Shown in pieces: positions 55,946-64,000 of a stretch of DNA of 64,000 nucleotides (position 1 is the stretch's first letter; every line of letters begins with the position of its first letter). The notes beneath the pieces were generated by a model. It worked only from the letters and a program-made list of their open reading frames with translations. It did no database searches and was not told where the DNA came from. The translations under genes were made by a program, and so were the position numbers. The stretch lies in contig NZ_FBXK01000005.1 of the NCBI RefSeq assembly GCF_900013425.1, positions 744,001 to 808,000 on the forward strand. Direction: 5' to 3'. Origin of the DNA: Sphingobium sp. Z007. GTDB taxonomy: Bacteria; Pseudomonadota; Alphaproteobacteria; Sphingomonadales; Sphingomonadaceae.

Positions 55946-58102
55946 TCAATTATGCCCCGGCGCGTAGGGGAATTTGAGCGCCTTATACCAGTCGAGATCA
56001 TGGGCGGGCGCGGCTGATCCGGCGGGGAGGGGGCGTTTCGACACCGATTGGAAATAGGCGATGCTGGCGTCGCGCCACCATTGCGCCTCGCGATGCTGGA
56101 TGGTGAGGAAGGTTTCCGTCTCCGCAAAGCGCTCCGCATCGACATAGGGTTTGAGCGACGCCCATGTCGTCTGCATGTCCGCGACGTAGCGGACCCCGCC
56201 CTCATAGCGGTGGACCAGGCCATCCCACAGCGTCTCCCCCGATCGCAGGCGATAATTCCAGGGCACATGATGGAACCAGAGCAGGTCGCGCTCCGGCGTG
56301 GTCTTTACGTTCGCCCACATCTTCGCGACCGGCGGCGCATATTGGCTGACGGCATCGCTGCCCGTCCTTGTCCGGTCAAAGCCGATGCCGTTCGCATCCG
56401 CCTTGTGATAATAGACCGGGTTCCATTCGGGCCGCGCCAGATCGGCAACCCACGGTCCTGGCCCATAATGATGGCCGGTGTCCATGACATGGGCCAGGCC
56501 CAGCGGCGTCATATAATCGACCGCCGCCTCGCGCGATCCCATCATCATCTTCACCACTGGCTGCACCAGCTTCGGGTCGGGGGTGAAGGTCATCGCCGCC
56601 CATTCTTTCGCGATGGCGTCGGCCGACAGGCTGGTGTCCCAGGCCAGCCGACCAAAAGCGTACCAGTCCGCCTGGTTGAAGATCGACCCGCTCCAGTCGC
56701 GATCCGTGCCGATATTGGCGACCCCGGCAATGCCGGTCAGCCTGTGCCCGTCCAGCGAACCGTCGATCACCTTCGCCACCGTCGATCCCTTGCCCTTGGC
56801 ATAGGTGTCTGCGTCCAGCGTCTCCTCGAACAGCGGGCCCAGATAGGTCAGGTGCGTCGACTGGCCCAGATATTCCTTGGTGATCTGAAATTCCATCATC
56901 AGCGGCGTCTTGGGCATCGCGCCGAACAGCGGGTGGAAGGGTTCGCGCGGCTGGAAATCGATCGCGCCATTCTTCACCTGCACGATCACATTGTCGGCGA
57001 ATTTGCCGTCCAGCGGCTTGAAGTCGCTATAGGCCTGTTTCGCGCGATCGTCGGGATTGTCATGCGCATAGACGAAGGCGCGCCACATCACGATGCCGCC
57101 ATGGGGCTTCACCGCCGCCGCCAGCATGTTCGCGCCGTCGGCATGGGTGCGCTGATAATCCTGCGGTCCCGGCTGGCCCTCGCTATTGGCCTTGACCAGG
57201 AAGCCGCCAAAGTCGGGGATCGCCTTGTAAATCTCGTCGGCCTTGGCTTTCCACCAGGCGGCGACGGCCGGGTCGAGCGGGTCGGCGGTCTTGAGGCCGT
57301 CCAATTCCATCGGCGCGGTCCATTTGACCGACAGATAGACCTTGATGCCATAGGGGCGAAACACGTCCGCCAGCGCCGCCGCCTTGGCGATATAGGGCGC
57401 GGTCAGGCTGTCGGCCTTCGCGTTCACATTGTTGAGGACGGTGCCGTTGATGCCGATCGACGCATTGGCGCGGGCATAGTCGGTGTAACGCGGCCCCTTC
57501 CAGTCGGGCAGCCGCCACCAGTCCCAGATGGATTGCCCGGCATAGCCGCGCTCGACCGTGCCATTGAGATTATCCCAATGGTTGAGCAGGCGCAGGCCGA
57601 TCTTGGGCGCGCTGCGGATGTCGAGCTTGTCGAGGCTCTCGCCGCTCTGGGCGAGGCGCAGCCAGTGATAGGCCCCGTGGAGCAGGCCGTTATCGCTGTT
57701 GGCCGCGATCAGGGTCACCGCCTTGCCGTCCATCATCGTGGAGCGAATCGCATATCCCTCGCCGCCCAGGCCATCCGTCTTGACCGGCAGGGCAGGGGTG
57801 GAGGCAGGCGTCGCCAGCCAGAGCGCGCCTGGCTGCATGGTTGCCGATATGGTCGGGCTGATGCCGGTCATCCCGGCGACGCCACGCTGCAGTTCCTGTG
57901 TCGCGATGCTCAGCGTCGGGCTGGTCCCGGCTGTTACGATCGCGGTTGCATGGGCCGCCAACAACGGCGTGCGCGCCGGGTCCGCCGCCGCATAGCGCAG
58001 CCATAGATCATAGCCGTCCTCGGCCTGCGCCACAGGCGCCAGGACCGGCGTCAGCGCGGTTCCGGCCATGGCGATCATCCAGCAAAACAGGCGCGCTTTC
58101 AC
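55946..58102 (-). CDS. aguA: GH67 alpha-glucuronidase
   Basis: 718 residues from a GTG at 58102 with GAGAGG upstream; a signal peptide (ending 'PVAQAED') would place it in the periplasm. Three-domain GH67: N-terminal beta domain, a TIM barrel with 'GGFLVKANSEGQPGPQDYQR' region and 'EFQITKEYLGQSTHLTYLGPLFEE', and a helical C-terminus ('HHVPWNYRLRSGETLWDGLV'). It removes 4-O-methyl-glucuronic acid from the non-reducing end of xylan oligosaccharides. Divergent from the GH3 genes. Confidence 0.95.
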   Translation of the reverse strand: MKARLFCWMIAMAGTALTPVLAPVAQAEDGYDLWLRYAAADPARTPLLAAHATAIVTAGTSPTLSIATQELQRGVAGMTGISPTISATMQPGALWLATPASTPALPVKTDGLGGEGYAIRSTMMDGKAVTLIAANSDNGLLHGAYHWLRLAQSGESLDKLDIRSAPKIGLRLLNHWDNLNGTVERGYAGQSIWDWWRLPDWKGPRYTDYARANASIGINGTVLNNVNAKADSLTAPYIAKAAALADVFRPYGIKVYLSVKWTAPMELDGLKTADPLDPAVAAWWKAKADEIYKAIPDFGGFLVKANSEGQPGPQDYQRTHADGANMLAAAVKPHGGIVMWRAFVYAHDNPDDRAKQAYSDFKPLDGKFADNVIVQVKNGAIDFQPREPFHPLFGAMPKTPLMMEFQITKEYLGQSTHLTYLGPLFEETLDADTYAKGKGSTVAKVIDGSLDGHRLTGIAGVANIGTDRDWSGSIFNQADWYAFGRLAWDTSLSADAIAKEWAAMTFTPDPKLVQPVVKMMMGSREAAVDYMTPLGLAHVMDTGHHYGPGPWVADLARPEWNPVYYHKADANGIGFDRTRTGSDAVSQYAPPVAKMWANVKTTPERDLLWFHHVPWNYRLRSGETLWDGLVHRYEGGVRYVADMQTTWASLKPYVDAERFAETETFLTIQHREAQWWRDASIAYFQSVSKRPLPAGSAAPAHDLDWYKALKFPYAPGHN

Positions 58103-58175
58103 GAATATCCTCTCCCTTGTCGCGAACGTCAAAGCCGATTGATCGGGCATTGACAAGTCTGTGTTGTCGCAGCAA

Positions 58176-58189
58176 TGGTAACGCTATCA
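58176..58189. promoter_or_regulatory. LacI-type operator TGGTAACGCTATCA
   Basis: Lies in the 141-bp divergent region between the GH67 gene and the first GH3 gene, so one site could control both. Matches the xylX operator at 12 of 14 positions. Confidence 0.72.
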
Positions 58190-58243
58190 GTTTGGCCACG
58201 GCAAGCGGAAAGATTGTCGCGGGATAAAATGGAGAGGGGCGTC

Positions 58244-60619
58244 GTGATCCGTAACCGTACATTCCTATGCGCCGCATCGGCGTTGGCCTTCGGTGTCGCC
58301 CTGCCGATGGCGCCAGTTCACGCCGCCCCCGCGACGGCATCGGCCAAGGCTGTGTACAAGGACGCGACTGCGCCGATCGAGGCCCGTGTCGACGATCTTC
58401 TTGCGCGCATGACGCTGGATGAAAAGATCGCCCAGATCACCACCGTCTGGGAAAATAAGGTCAAGATTTTCGACGCGCAGCTTCAGCTCGATCCAGCCAA
58501 GCTGGCGGCGCAATATCCCCATGGCCTGGGTCATTTCACCCGGCCTTCGGACGCCAAGGGGGCGGTCAGCCCGCGCGTCGCGCCGGGCCGCGATCCGCGC
58601 CAGACGGTCACGCTGGTCAACGCCCTGCAAAAATGGGCGACGACGCAGACGCGGCTGGGCATCCCGATCCTGTTCCATGAGGAAGGGTTGCACGGCTATG
58701 CCGCCGTTGGCGCGACCAGCTTCCCCCAGTCGATCGCCATGGCGTCCTCCTTCGACACTGCCATGCTGCGCGACGTGAACGCCGTCATCGCCCGCGAAAT
58801 CCGCGCGCGCGGCGTGCCGATGGTGCTGTCTCCGGTGGTGGACATCGCCCGCGATCCGCGTTGGGGCCGGATCGAGGAAACCTATGGCGAAGACCCCTAT
58901 CTGGTCGGCGAAATGGGCGTCGCGGCGGTCGAGGGCTTGCAGGGGGAGGGCCGTTCGCGCGACCTGCGCCCCGTCAAGGTGTTCGCCACGCTCAAGCATC
59001 TGACTGGCCATGGCCAGCCCGAAAGCGGCACCAATGTCGGCCCGGCGCCGGTGTCGGAACGCGAACTGCGTGAAAATTTCTTCCCGCCCTTCGAACAGGT
59101 GGTCAAGCGCACCGGCATCGAAGCGGTGATGGCGTCCTATAACGAGATCGACGGCGTTCCCAGCCACGCCAATCGCTGGCTGCTGGAAGATGTGTTGCGC
59201 GAGGAGTGGGGCTTCAAAGGGGCGGTCGTGTCGGACTATTCGGCGGTCGATCAGCTCATGAGCATCCACCATATCGCCGCCAATCTGGAAGAAGCCTCGA
59301 TCCGCGCCCTGGACGCAGGGGTGGACGCGGACCTGCCCGAAGGCCTGTCCTACGCCACGCTGGGCAAATTGGTGCGCGAAGGCAAGGTGAGCGAGGCGAA
59401 GGTCGACCTGGCCGTGCGGCGGATGCTGGAATTGAAATTTCGCGCGGGCCTGTTCGAACATCCCTATGCCGACGCCGCCGCTGCGGAAAAGATCACCAAC
59501 AACCCGCAAGCCCGCGCGCTGGCGCTCAAGGCAGCGCAGCGCTCCATCACCCTGCTCAAGAATGACGGCATGTTGCCGCTCAAGCCCGAAGGAACGATCG
59601 CCGTCATCGGGCCGAGCGCCGCCGTCGCGCGCCTTGGCGGCTATTATGGCCAGCCGCGGCATACCGTGTCGATCCTCGACGGGATCAAGGCGAAGGTCGG
59701 CACCAGGGCGAACATCGTCTTCGCGCAGGGCGTCAAGATCACCGAAAATGACGACTGGTGGGAAGACAAGGTCGTCAAGTCCGACCCGGCCGACAACCGC
59801 CAGCTGATCGCGCAGGCGGTGGAAGCGGCAAAGGGCGTGGATCGCATCGTCCTGACCGTGGGCGACACCGAGCAATCGAGCCGCGAAGGCTGGGCGAACA
59901 ATCATCTTGGCGACCGCCCCAGCCTGGACCTGGTCGGCGAGCAGCAAGAGTTGTTCGATGCGCTCAAAGCGCTGGGCAAGCCGATCACCGTCGTTCTCAT
60001 CAACGGCCGCCCGGCCTCCACCGTGACGATCAGCGAGCAGGCCAACGCGATTCTAGAAGGCTGGTATCTGGGCGAGCAGGGCGGCAATGCGGTGGCGGAT
60101 GTCCTGTTCGGCGATGTGAACCCCGGCGGCAAGTTACCGGTCACAGTGCCACGCTCGGTCGGGCAATTGCCGCTCTTCTACAATGCCAAGCCATCGGCGC
60201 GGCGCGGCTATCTGTTCGATACCACCGACCCGCTTTACCCCTTCGGCTTTGGCCTGTCCTACACGACATTCGACCTGTCGCCTCCGCGCCTGGCCGCGAC
60301 ACGCATCGGCACCGGCGGCAAAACAACTGTCTCGGTCGATGTCCGCAACAGGGGCGCGCGGGAGGGCGATGAGGTCGTCCAGCTCTACATCCGCGATAAG
60401 GTCAGCAGCATCACCCGTCCGATCAAGGAACTGAAGGGCTTCCAGCGCATCACCCTGAAACCGGGCGAAATGCGAACCGTCACCTTCACGATCAATCCCG
60501 AAAGCCTCTGGATGTGGAACGACCATATGGAGCGCGTGGTGGAACCGGGCGATTTCGACATCATGACCGGCAACAGCTCTGTCACGCTCCAATCCGCCAC
60601 GCTGACGGTGACGCCATGA
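58244..60619 (+). CDS. GH3 glycosidase (beta-xylosidase/beta-glucosidase-like), copy 1
   Basis: 791 residues from a GTG that follows GGAGAGGGG (an ATG at 58229 is five codons upstream). A signal peptide (ending 'APVHA') indicates export. The barrel domain holds 'HLTGHGQPESGTNVGPAP' and the nucleophile Asp in 'VVSDYSAVD'. The alpha/beta sandwich with 'AVIGPSAAVARLGGYYGQP' and a C-terminal Fn3-like domain follow. It probably releases xylose from xylooligosaccharides. ATGA overlap with the next gene. Confidence 0.93.
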   Translation: MIRNRTFLCAASALAFGVALPMAPVHAAPATASAKAVYKDATAPIEARVDDLLARMTLDEKIAQITTVWENKVKIFDAQLQLDPAKLAAQYPHGLGHFTRPSDAKGAVSPRVAPGRDPRQTVTLVNALQKWATTQTRLGIPILFHEEGLHGYAAVGATSFPQSIAMASSFDTAMLRDVNAVIAREIRARGVPMVLSPVVDIARDPRWGRIEETYGEDPYLVGEMGVAAVEGLQGEGRSRDLRPVKVFATLKHLTGHGQPESGTNVGPAPVSERELRENFFPPFEQVVKRTGIEAVMASYNEIDGVPSHANRWLLEDVLREEWGFKGAVVSDYSAVDQLMSIHHIAANLEEASIRALDAGVDADLPEGLSYATLGKLVREGKVSEAKVDLAVRRMLELKFRAGLFEHPYADAAAAEKITNNPQARALALKAAQRSITLLKNDGMLPLKPEGTIAVIGPSAAVARLGGYYGQPRHTVSILDGIKAKVGTRANIVFAQGVKITENDDWWEDKVVKSDPADNRQLIAQAVEAAKGVDRIVLTVGDTEQSSREGWANNHLGDRPSLDLVGEQQELFDALKALGKPITVVLINGRPASTVTISEQANAILEGWYLGEQGGNAVADVLFGDVNPGGKLPVTVPRSVGQLPLFYNAKPSARRGYLFDTTDPLYPFGFGLSYTTFDLSPPRLAATRIGTGGKTTVSVDVRNRGAREGDEVVQLYIRDKVSSITRPIKELKGFQRITLKPGEMRTVTFTINPESLWMWNDHMERVVEPGDFDIMTGNSSVTLQSATLTVTP

Positions 60620-62976
60620 CGCTTGCCCGTCGCCAAGCGCTCGGCCTGCTCGCCGCCACGGCCGCCACGCCAGCCTTGGCGAAACCCCGAAGCGGTCCGC
60701 TCTACAAGGATGCGTCCGCCCCCATCGACCTGCGCGTGCGCGACCTCCTCTCGCGCATGACGCTTGAGGAGAAGGTCAGCCAGATCATCGCGCTGTGGGC
60801 GACCAAGGCGGACATCATGGACGGCCTCACCTTCTCGCCCGCAAAGGCGAGCGCGGCCTATCCGGCGGGCTTCGGCCAGATCACCCGCCCGTCCGACAAG
60901 CGCGGCGCGCCGGGCGGCTCCAATCAGGCGGGCGGCGTCGGCGCGCGCTGGCGCACGCCGGCCGACACGGTCGCTTTCATCACCGCCGTCCAGACATGGG
61001 CGTTGGAAGACACCCGCCTCGGCATCCCGGTCCTGTTCCATGAAGAATCGCTGCACGGCTATATGGCGACCGACGCGACCATGTTTCCGATGGCGATCGG
61101 CCTGGCCGGCAGTTTCGACCGCCAATTGATGCAGGACGTCCAGTCCGTCATCGCCCGCGAAGTCCGCGCGCGCGGCGTCCATCTGGCTCTGTCGCCAGTG
61201 GTGGATATCGCCCGCGATCCGCGCTGGGGCCGGATTGAGGAGACGTTCGGCGAAGACCCTTATCTCTGCGGTGAAATGGGCGTCGCCGCCGTGCTGGGCC
61301 TGCAAGGCAAGAGCAAGCAGATTGGCCCGGACAAGGTGATGGCGACGCTCAAGCATATGACCGGCCATGGCCAGCCCCAAGGCGGCGAGAATGTCGCGCC
61401 CGCGCCGATCAGCGAGCGCGAACTGCGCGAGAATTTCTTCCCGCCCTTCCGCCAGGTGGTCAAGCGCACCGGCATCGCCGCCGTCATGCCCAGCTATAAC
61501 GAAATCGACGGCGTACCCAGCCACCAGAATAGATGGCTGCTGAACGACATATTGCGCGGCGAATGGCATTTCGACGGCGCGGTGGTCAGCGATTATGGCG
61601 CGGTGCACGAACTCGACACCATCCACCATGTCCAGCCCGACCCGGAGGCATCGGCCCGCGCCGCCCTCCGCGCGGGGGTCGATTGCGAGCTGCCTGATGG
61701 GACGACCTATCGGACGCTCGTGGAACAGGTCCGCAGCGGAAAGGTGCCCTCCGAAGCGATCGACATCGCCTGCACGCGCATGTTGACGCTGAAATTCCGC
61801 GCGGGCCTGTTCGAAAATCCTTGGCCGCGTAAGGATTTTGACGTGCTGACCGGTAATGCCGAAGCGCGGGCGCTTGCGCTGAAGGCCGCGCACAGGTCGA
61901 TCGTGCTGCTCAAGAATGACGGCACATTGCCGTTGACGCCCGGCGCGCACAAGCGGGTCGCGGTGATCGGTCCTAACGCCGCCATCGCCCGCCTGGGCGG
62001 CTATAGCAGCGTCCCGCGCCAGGATGTGTCGCTGCTCGACGGCGTGAAGGCCAAGCTCAAGGGCAAGGCGGAGGTCGTCCACGCCCAGGGCGTCTTCATC
62101 ACCCAGAGCGAGGACCGCTCGGTCGATGAAGTGCTGCTGGCGGACCCGGAAAAGAATCGCCAGTTGATCGCCCAAGCGGTCGAAGTGGCTAAGACCGCCG
62201 ATGTCATCATCCTTGCGATCGGCGACACCGAACAGACCAGCCGCGAAGGCTTCGCCAGGAACCATCTGGGCGACCGCACCAGCCTGGACCTGCTGGGCGA
62301 GCAAAACGCCCTGTTCGAAGCAATGAAAGCGACCGGCAAGCTCGTCATCGTCTGCGCGATCAACGGCCGCCCGCCTAGCTATCCAACCGTGGTCGAGGGC
62401 GCCAACGCGCTGCTCGAATGCTGGTATCCGGGGCAGGAGGGCGGCACCGCCATGGCCGACATTCTGTTCGGGGACGTCAATCCGGGCGCCAAGCTACCCG
62501 TCACCGTCGCGCGCGACGCGGGGCAGATCCCGATCTTCTACAACCGCAAGCCCAGCGCCCGGCGCGGCTATGTGTTCGAGGATGTCTCGCCGCTTTTCCC
62601 CTTCGGATTTGGCCTGAGCTACACGCAGTTCACCTTTGGAAAACCAAGACTTTCCGCGCTGCGCATAGGTGTGGGTGGAACCGTCACGGTCGAGGTCGAT
62701 GTGCGCAACACGGGCGACAGGGCAGGGGACGAGGTCGTCCAGCTCTACGTCCATGACCAGACTGCCAGCGTCACCCGCCCAATCCAGGAATTGAAGGGCT
62801 TCGAACGCATCGCCCTCGCGCCGGGCGAAACCAAGACCGTGCGCCTGACGCTTGGCCCCGATGCCTTCACCCTCTGGAATCTGGAGATGGAGGAGGTGGT
62901 CGAACCCGGCCTCTTCGACATCATGGTCGGGCCGAACAGCCAGGCCGTCCAGACCATTACGCTCGAAATCATCTGA
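60616..62976 (+). CDS. GH3 glycosidase, copy 2
   Basis: 786 residues. The N-terminus '[21 protein letters not shown]' resembles a twin-arginine signal. It is a paralogue of the preceding gene ('[11 protein letters not shown]' nucleophile region, '[18 protein letters not shown]', '[19 protein letters not shown]'). Same three-domain architecture. It is translationally coupled to copy 1 and followed 14 bp later by the mannonate dehydratase. Confidence 0.93.
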   Translation: MTLARRQALGLLAATAATPALAKPRSGPLYKDASAPIDLRVRDLLSRMTLEEKVSQIIALWATKADIMDGLTFSPAKASAAYPAGFGQITRPSDKRGAPGGSNQAGGVGARWRTPADTVAFITAVQTWALEDTRLGIPVLFHEESLHGYMATDATMFPMAIGLAGSFDRQLMQDVQSVIAREVRARGVHLALSPVVDIARDPRWGRIEETFGEDPYLCGEMGVAAVLGLQGKSKQIGPDKVMATLKHMTGHGQPQGGENVAPAPISERELRENFFPPFRQVVKRTGIAAVMPSYNEIDGVPSHQNRWLLNDILRGEWHFDGAVVSDYGAVHELDTIHHVQPDPEASARAALRAGVDCELPDGTTYRTLVEQVRSGKVPSEAIDIACTRMLTLKFRAGLFENPWPRKDFDVLTGNAEARALALKAAHRSIVLLKNDGTLPLTPGAHKRVAVIGPNAAIARLGGYSSVPRQDVSLLDGVKAKLKGKAEVVHAQGVFITQSEDRSVDEVLLADPEKNRQLIAQAVEVAKTADVIILAIGDTEQTSREGFARNHLGDRTSLDLLGEQNALFEAMKATGKLVIVCAINGRPPSYPTVVEGANALLECWYPGQEGGTAMADILFGDVNPGAKLPVTVARDAGQIPIFYNRKPSARRGYVFEDVSPLFPFGFGLSYTQFTFGKPRLSALRIGVGGTVTVEVDVRNTGDRAGDEVVQLYVHDQTASVTRPIQELKGFERIALAPGETKTVRLTLGPDAFTLWNLEMEEVVEPGLFDIMVGPNSQAVQTITLEII

Positions 62977-62990
62977 ACAGGACCGCCACC

Positions 62991-64000
62991 ATGCCCAAGA
63001 TTATTGATGCTAAGGTCATCGTCACCTCCCCCGGCCGCAACTTCGTCACGTTGAAAATCATCACCGAAGACGGCGTCTATGGCCTGGGCGACGCGACGCT
63101 CAACGGTCGCGAACTGTCGGTCGCCAGCTATCTGCAGGACCATGTCGTGCCCTGCCTGATCGGGCGGGACGCGCACCGGATCGAGGATATCTGGCAATAT
63201 CTCTACAAGGGCGCCTATTGGCGGCGCGGCCCCGTTACCATGTCGGCCATCGCCGCCGTCGACACCGCGCTCTGGGACATCAAGGGCAAGCTGGCGGGCC
63301 TGCCGGTTTATCAGCTGCTGGGCGGCGCGAGCCGGGAAAGCGTCATGGTCTATGGCCATGCCAACGGCACCAGCATCGAGGATACGGTCGCCGTCGCGCT
63401 CGATTATCAGCGACAGGGCTATAAGGCGATCCGCATCCAGTGCGGCGTGCCCGGCATGGGATCGACCTATGGCGTGTCGAAGGACAGATATTTCTACGAA
63501 CCCGCCGATGCCGACTTGCCCACCGAAAATGTCTGGAACACCAGCAAATATCTGCGCGTCGTGCCTGAATTGTTCAAGGCCGCGCGTGAGGCGCTGGGCT
63601 GGGACGTGCATCTGCTGCACGACATCCACCACCGCCTGACCCCGATCGAGGCCGGGCGCCTGGGCAAGGATCTGGAACCCTATCGCCCCTTCTGGCTGGA
63701 AGATGCGACGCCAGCCGAAAATCAGGAAGCTTTCAAGCTGATCCGCCAGCACACTACCACGCCGCTCGCTGTGGGCGAAATCTTCAACTCGATCCACGAT
63801 TGCCGCGAACTGATTGAAAACCAACTGATCGACTATATCCGCGCCACCGTGGTCCATGCCGGCGGCATCAGCCACCTGCGCAAGATCGCGAACCTTGCCG
63901 ACCTCTATCAGGTCCGCACCGGCTGCCACGGCGCGACCGACCTGTCGCCGGTCTGCATGGCCGCGGCGCTGCATTTCGACCTGTCAGTGCCCAATTTCGG
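62991..64000 (+). CDS. manD: D-mannonate dehydratase ManD, partial (3' end outside window)
   Basis: 336 full codons before the right edge; the family has about 400 residues. Enolase superfamily: metal ligands Asp211 ('HDIHHRLTP'), Glu237 ('WLEDATP') and Glu263 ('VGEIFNS'), catalytic His213 and Tyr160 in '[10 protein letters not shown]', and '[10 protein letters not shown]' near the C-terminus. It dehydrates D-mannonate to 2-keto-3-deoxy-gluconate, the step that would handle glucuronate released by the GH67 enzyme. AGGACC precedes the ATG. Confidence 0.92.
   Translation, partial: MPKIIDAKVIVTSPGRNFVTLKIITEDGVYGLGDATLNGRELSVASYLQDHVVPCLIGRDAHRIEDIWQYLYKGAYWRRGPVTMSAIAAVDTALWDIKGKLAGLPVYQLLGGASRESVMVYGHANGTSIEDTVAVALDYQRQGYKAIRIQCGVPGMGSTYGVSKDRYFYEPADADLPTENVWNTSKYLRVVPELFKAAREALGWDVHLLHDIHHRLTPIEAGRLGKDLEPYRPFWLEDATPAENQEAFKLIRQHTTTPLAVGEIFNSIHDCRELIENQLIDYIRATVVHAGGISHLRKIANLADLYQVRTGCHGATDLSPVCMAAALHFDLSVPNF

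Noticed and set aside
58265-62304. Long minus-strand frames over both GH3 genes
   Set aside because: The two shadows resemble each other only because the plus-strand GH3 genes are paralogues.

Overview
The window looks like a chromosomal segment of a sphingomonad (Sphingobium/Sphingomonas-type alphaproteobacterium). This rests on very high G+C, a gene-transfer-agent-like tail gene followed by a DUF2793 gene, a TrcR (DUF1013) regulator, DUF1465, YdcH/DUF465 and DUF1192 genes, a UrcA-family protein, a Cys-poor DksA, and an OmpA-like porin with a 21-proline hinge. I cannot name the species from sequence alone. I see no rRNA, tRNA, CRISPR array or insertion sequence.

Layout. 1-1519 is the 3' end of a gene-transfer-agent/phage tail module. 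1722-14679 carries envelope, stress and housekeeping genes: OmpA-like porin, Cu/Zn superoxide dismutase, RNA 2',3'-cyclic phosphodiesterase, Bax inhibitor-1-like protein, glutathione S-transferase, UrcA, a frameshifted alpha/beta hydrolase, ClpA, DUF1192, quinone oxidoreductase, an LpxH-like phosphoesterase beside a family-4 glycosyltransferase, and TrcR. 14816-28239 holds an acyl-CoA ligase, MsrA, TsaC, a DUF815 ATPase, a GSDH-type beta-propeller protein, a marR-nlpC/P60-argC cluster, a leucyl aminopeptidase and RimO. 28302-36163 has a K+ channel, an NlpD-like protein, SerS, a host-attachment-family protein, a giant Ser/Gly-rich PEP-CTERM-like protein, DksA, PilZ, two divergent YdcH-like proteins and DUF1465. 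36241-46688 has overlapping tamA-tamB, L-serine deaminase, a beta-barrel protein, a thioesterase, an orphan Imm26-like gene, a LapA-domain protein and pyrF.

The last 17 kb (about 47080-64000) is the most coherent system: a pentose/glucuronoxylan catabolic regulon. One minus-strand operon (xylX-type dehydratase, SDR sugar dehydrogenase, SMP-30 lactonase, sugar-proton MFS transporter, aldose 1-epimerase) supplies much of an oxidative, non-phosphorylating (Weimberg-type) pentose route. A second cluster has a LacI regulator and a GH67 alpha-glucuronidase on the minus strand. Divergent from it are two tandem GH3 glycosidases and a D-mannonate dehydratase that runs off the window. Both promoter regions carry nearly identical 14-bp palindromes, TGATAGCGCTACCA and TGGTAACGCTATCA, as expected for shared control by the LacI protein. 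purB and two small genes lie between the halves. The pentonate dehydratase and alpha-ketoglutarate semialdehyde dehydrogenase needed to complete the pathway are not in the window.

A second theme is a family of 65-120 bp imperfect palindromes bounded by TCCGTTCG...CGAACGGA. Eight copies are spread over the window, each within about 75 bp downstream of a stop codon.
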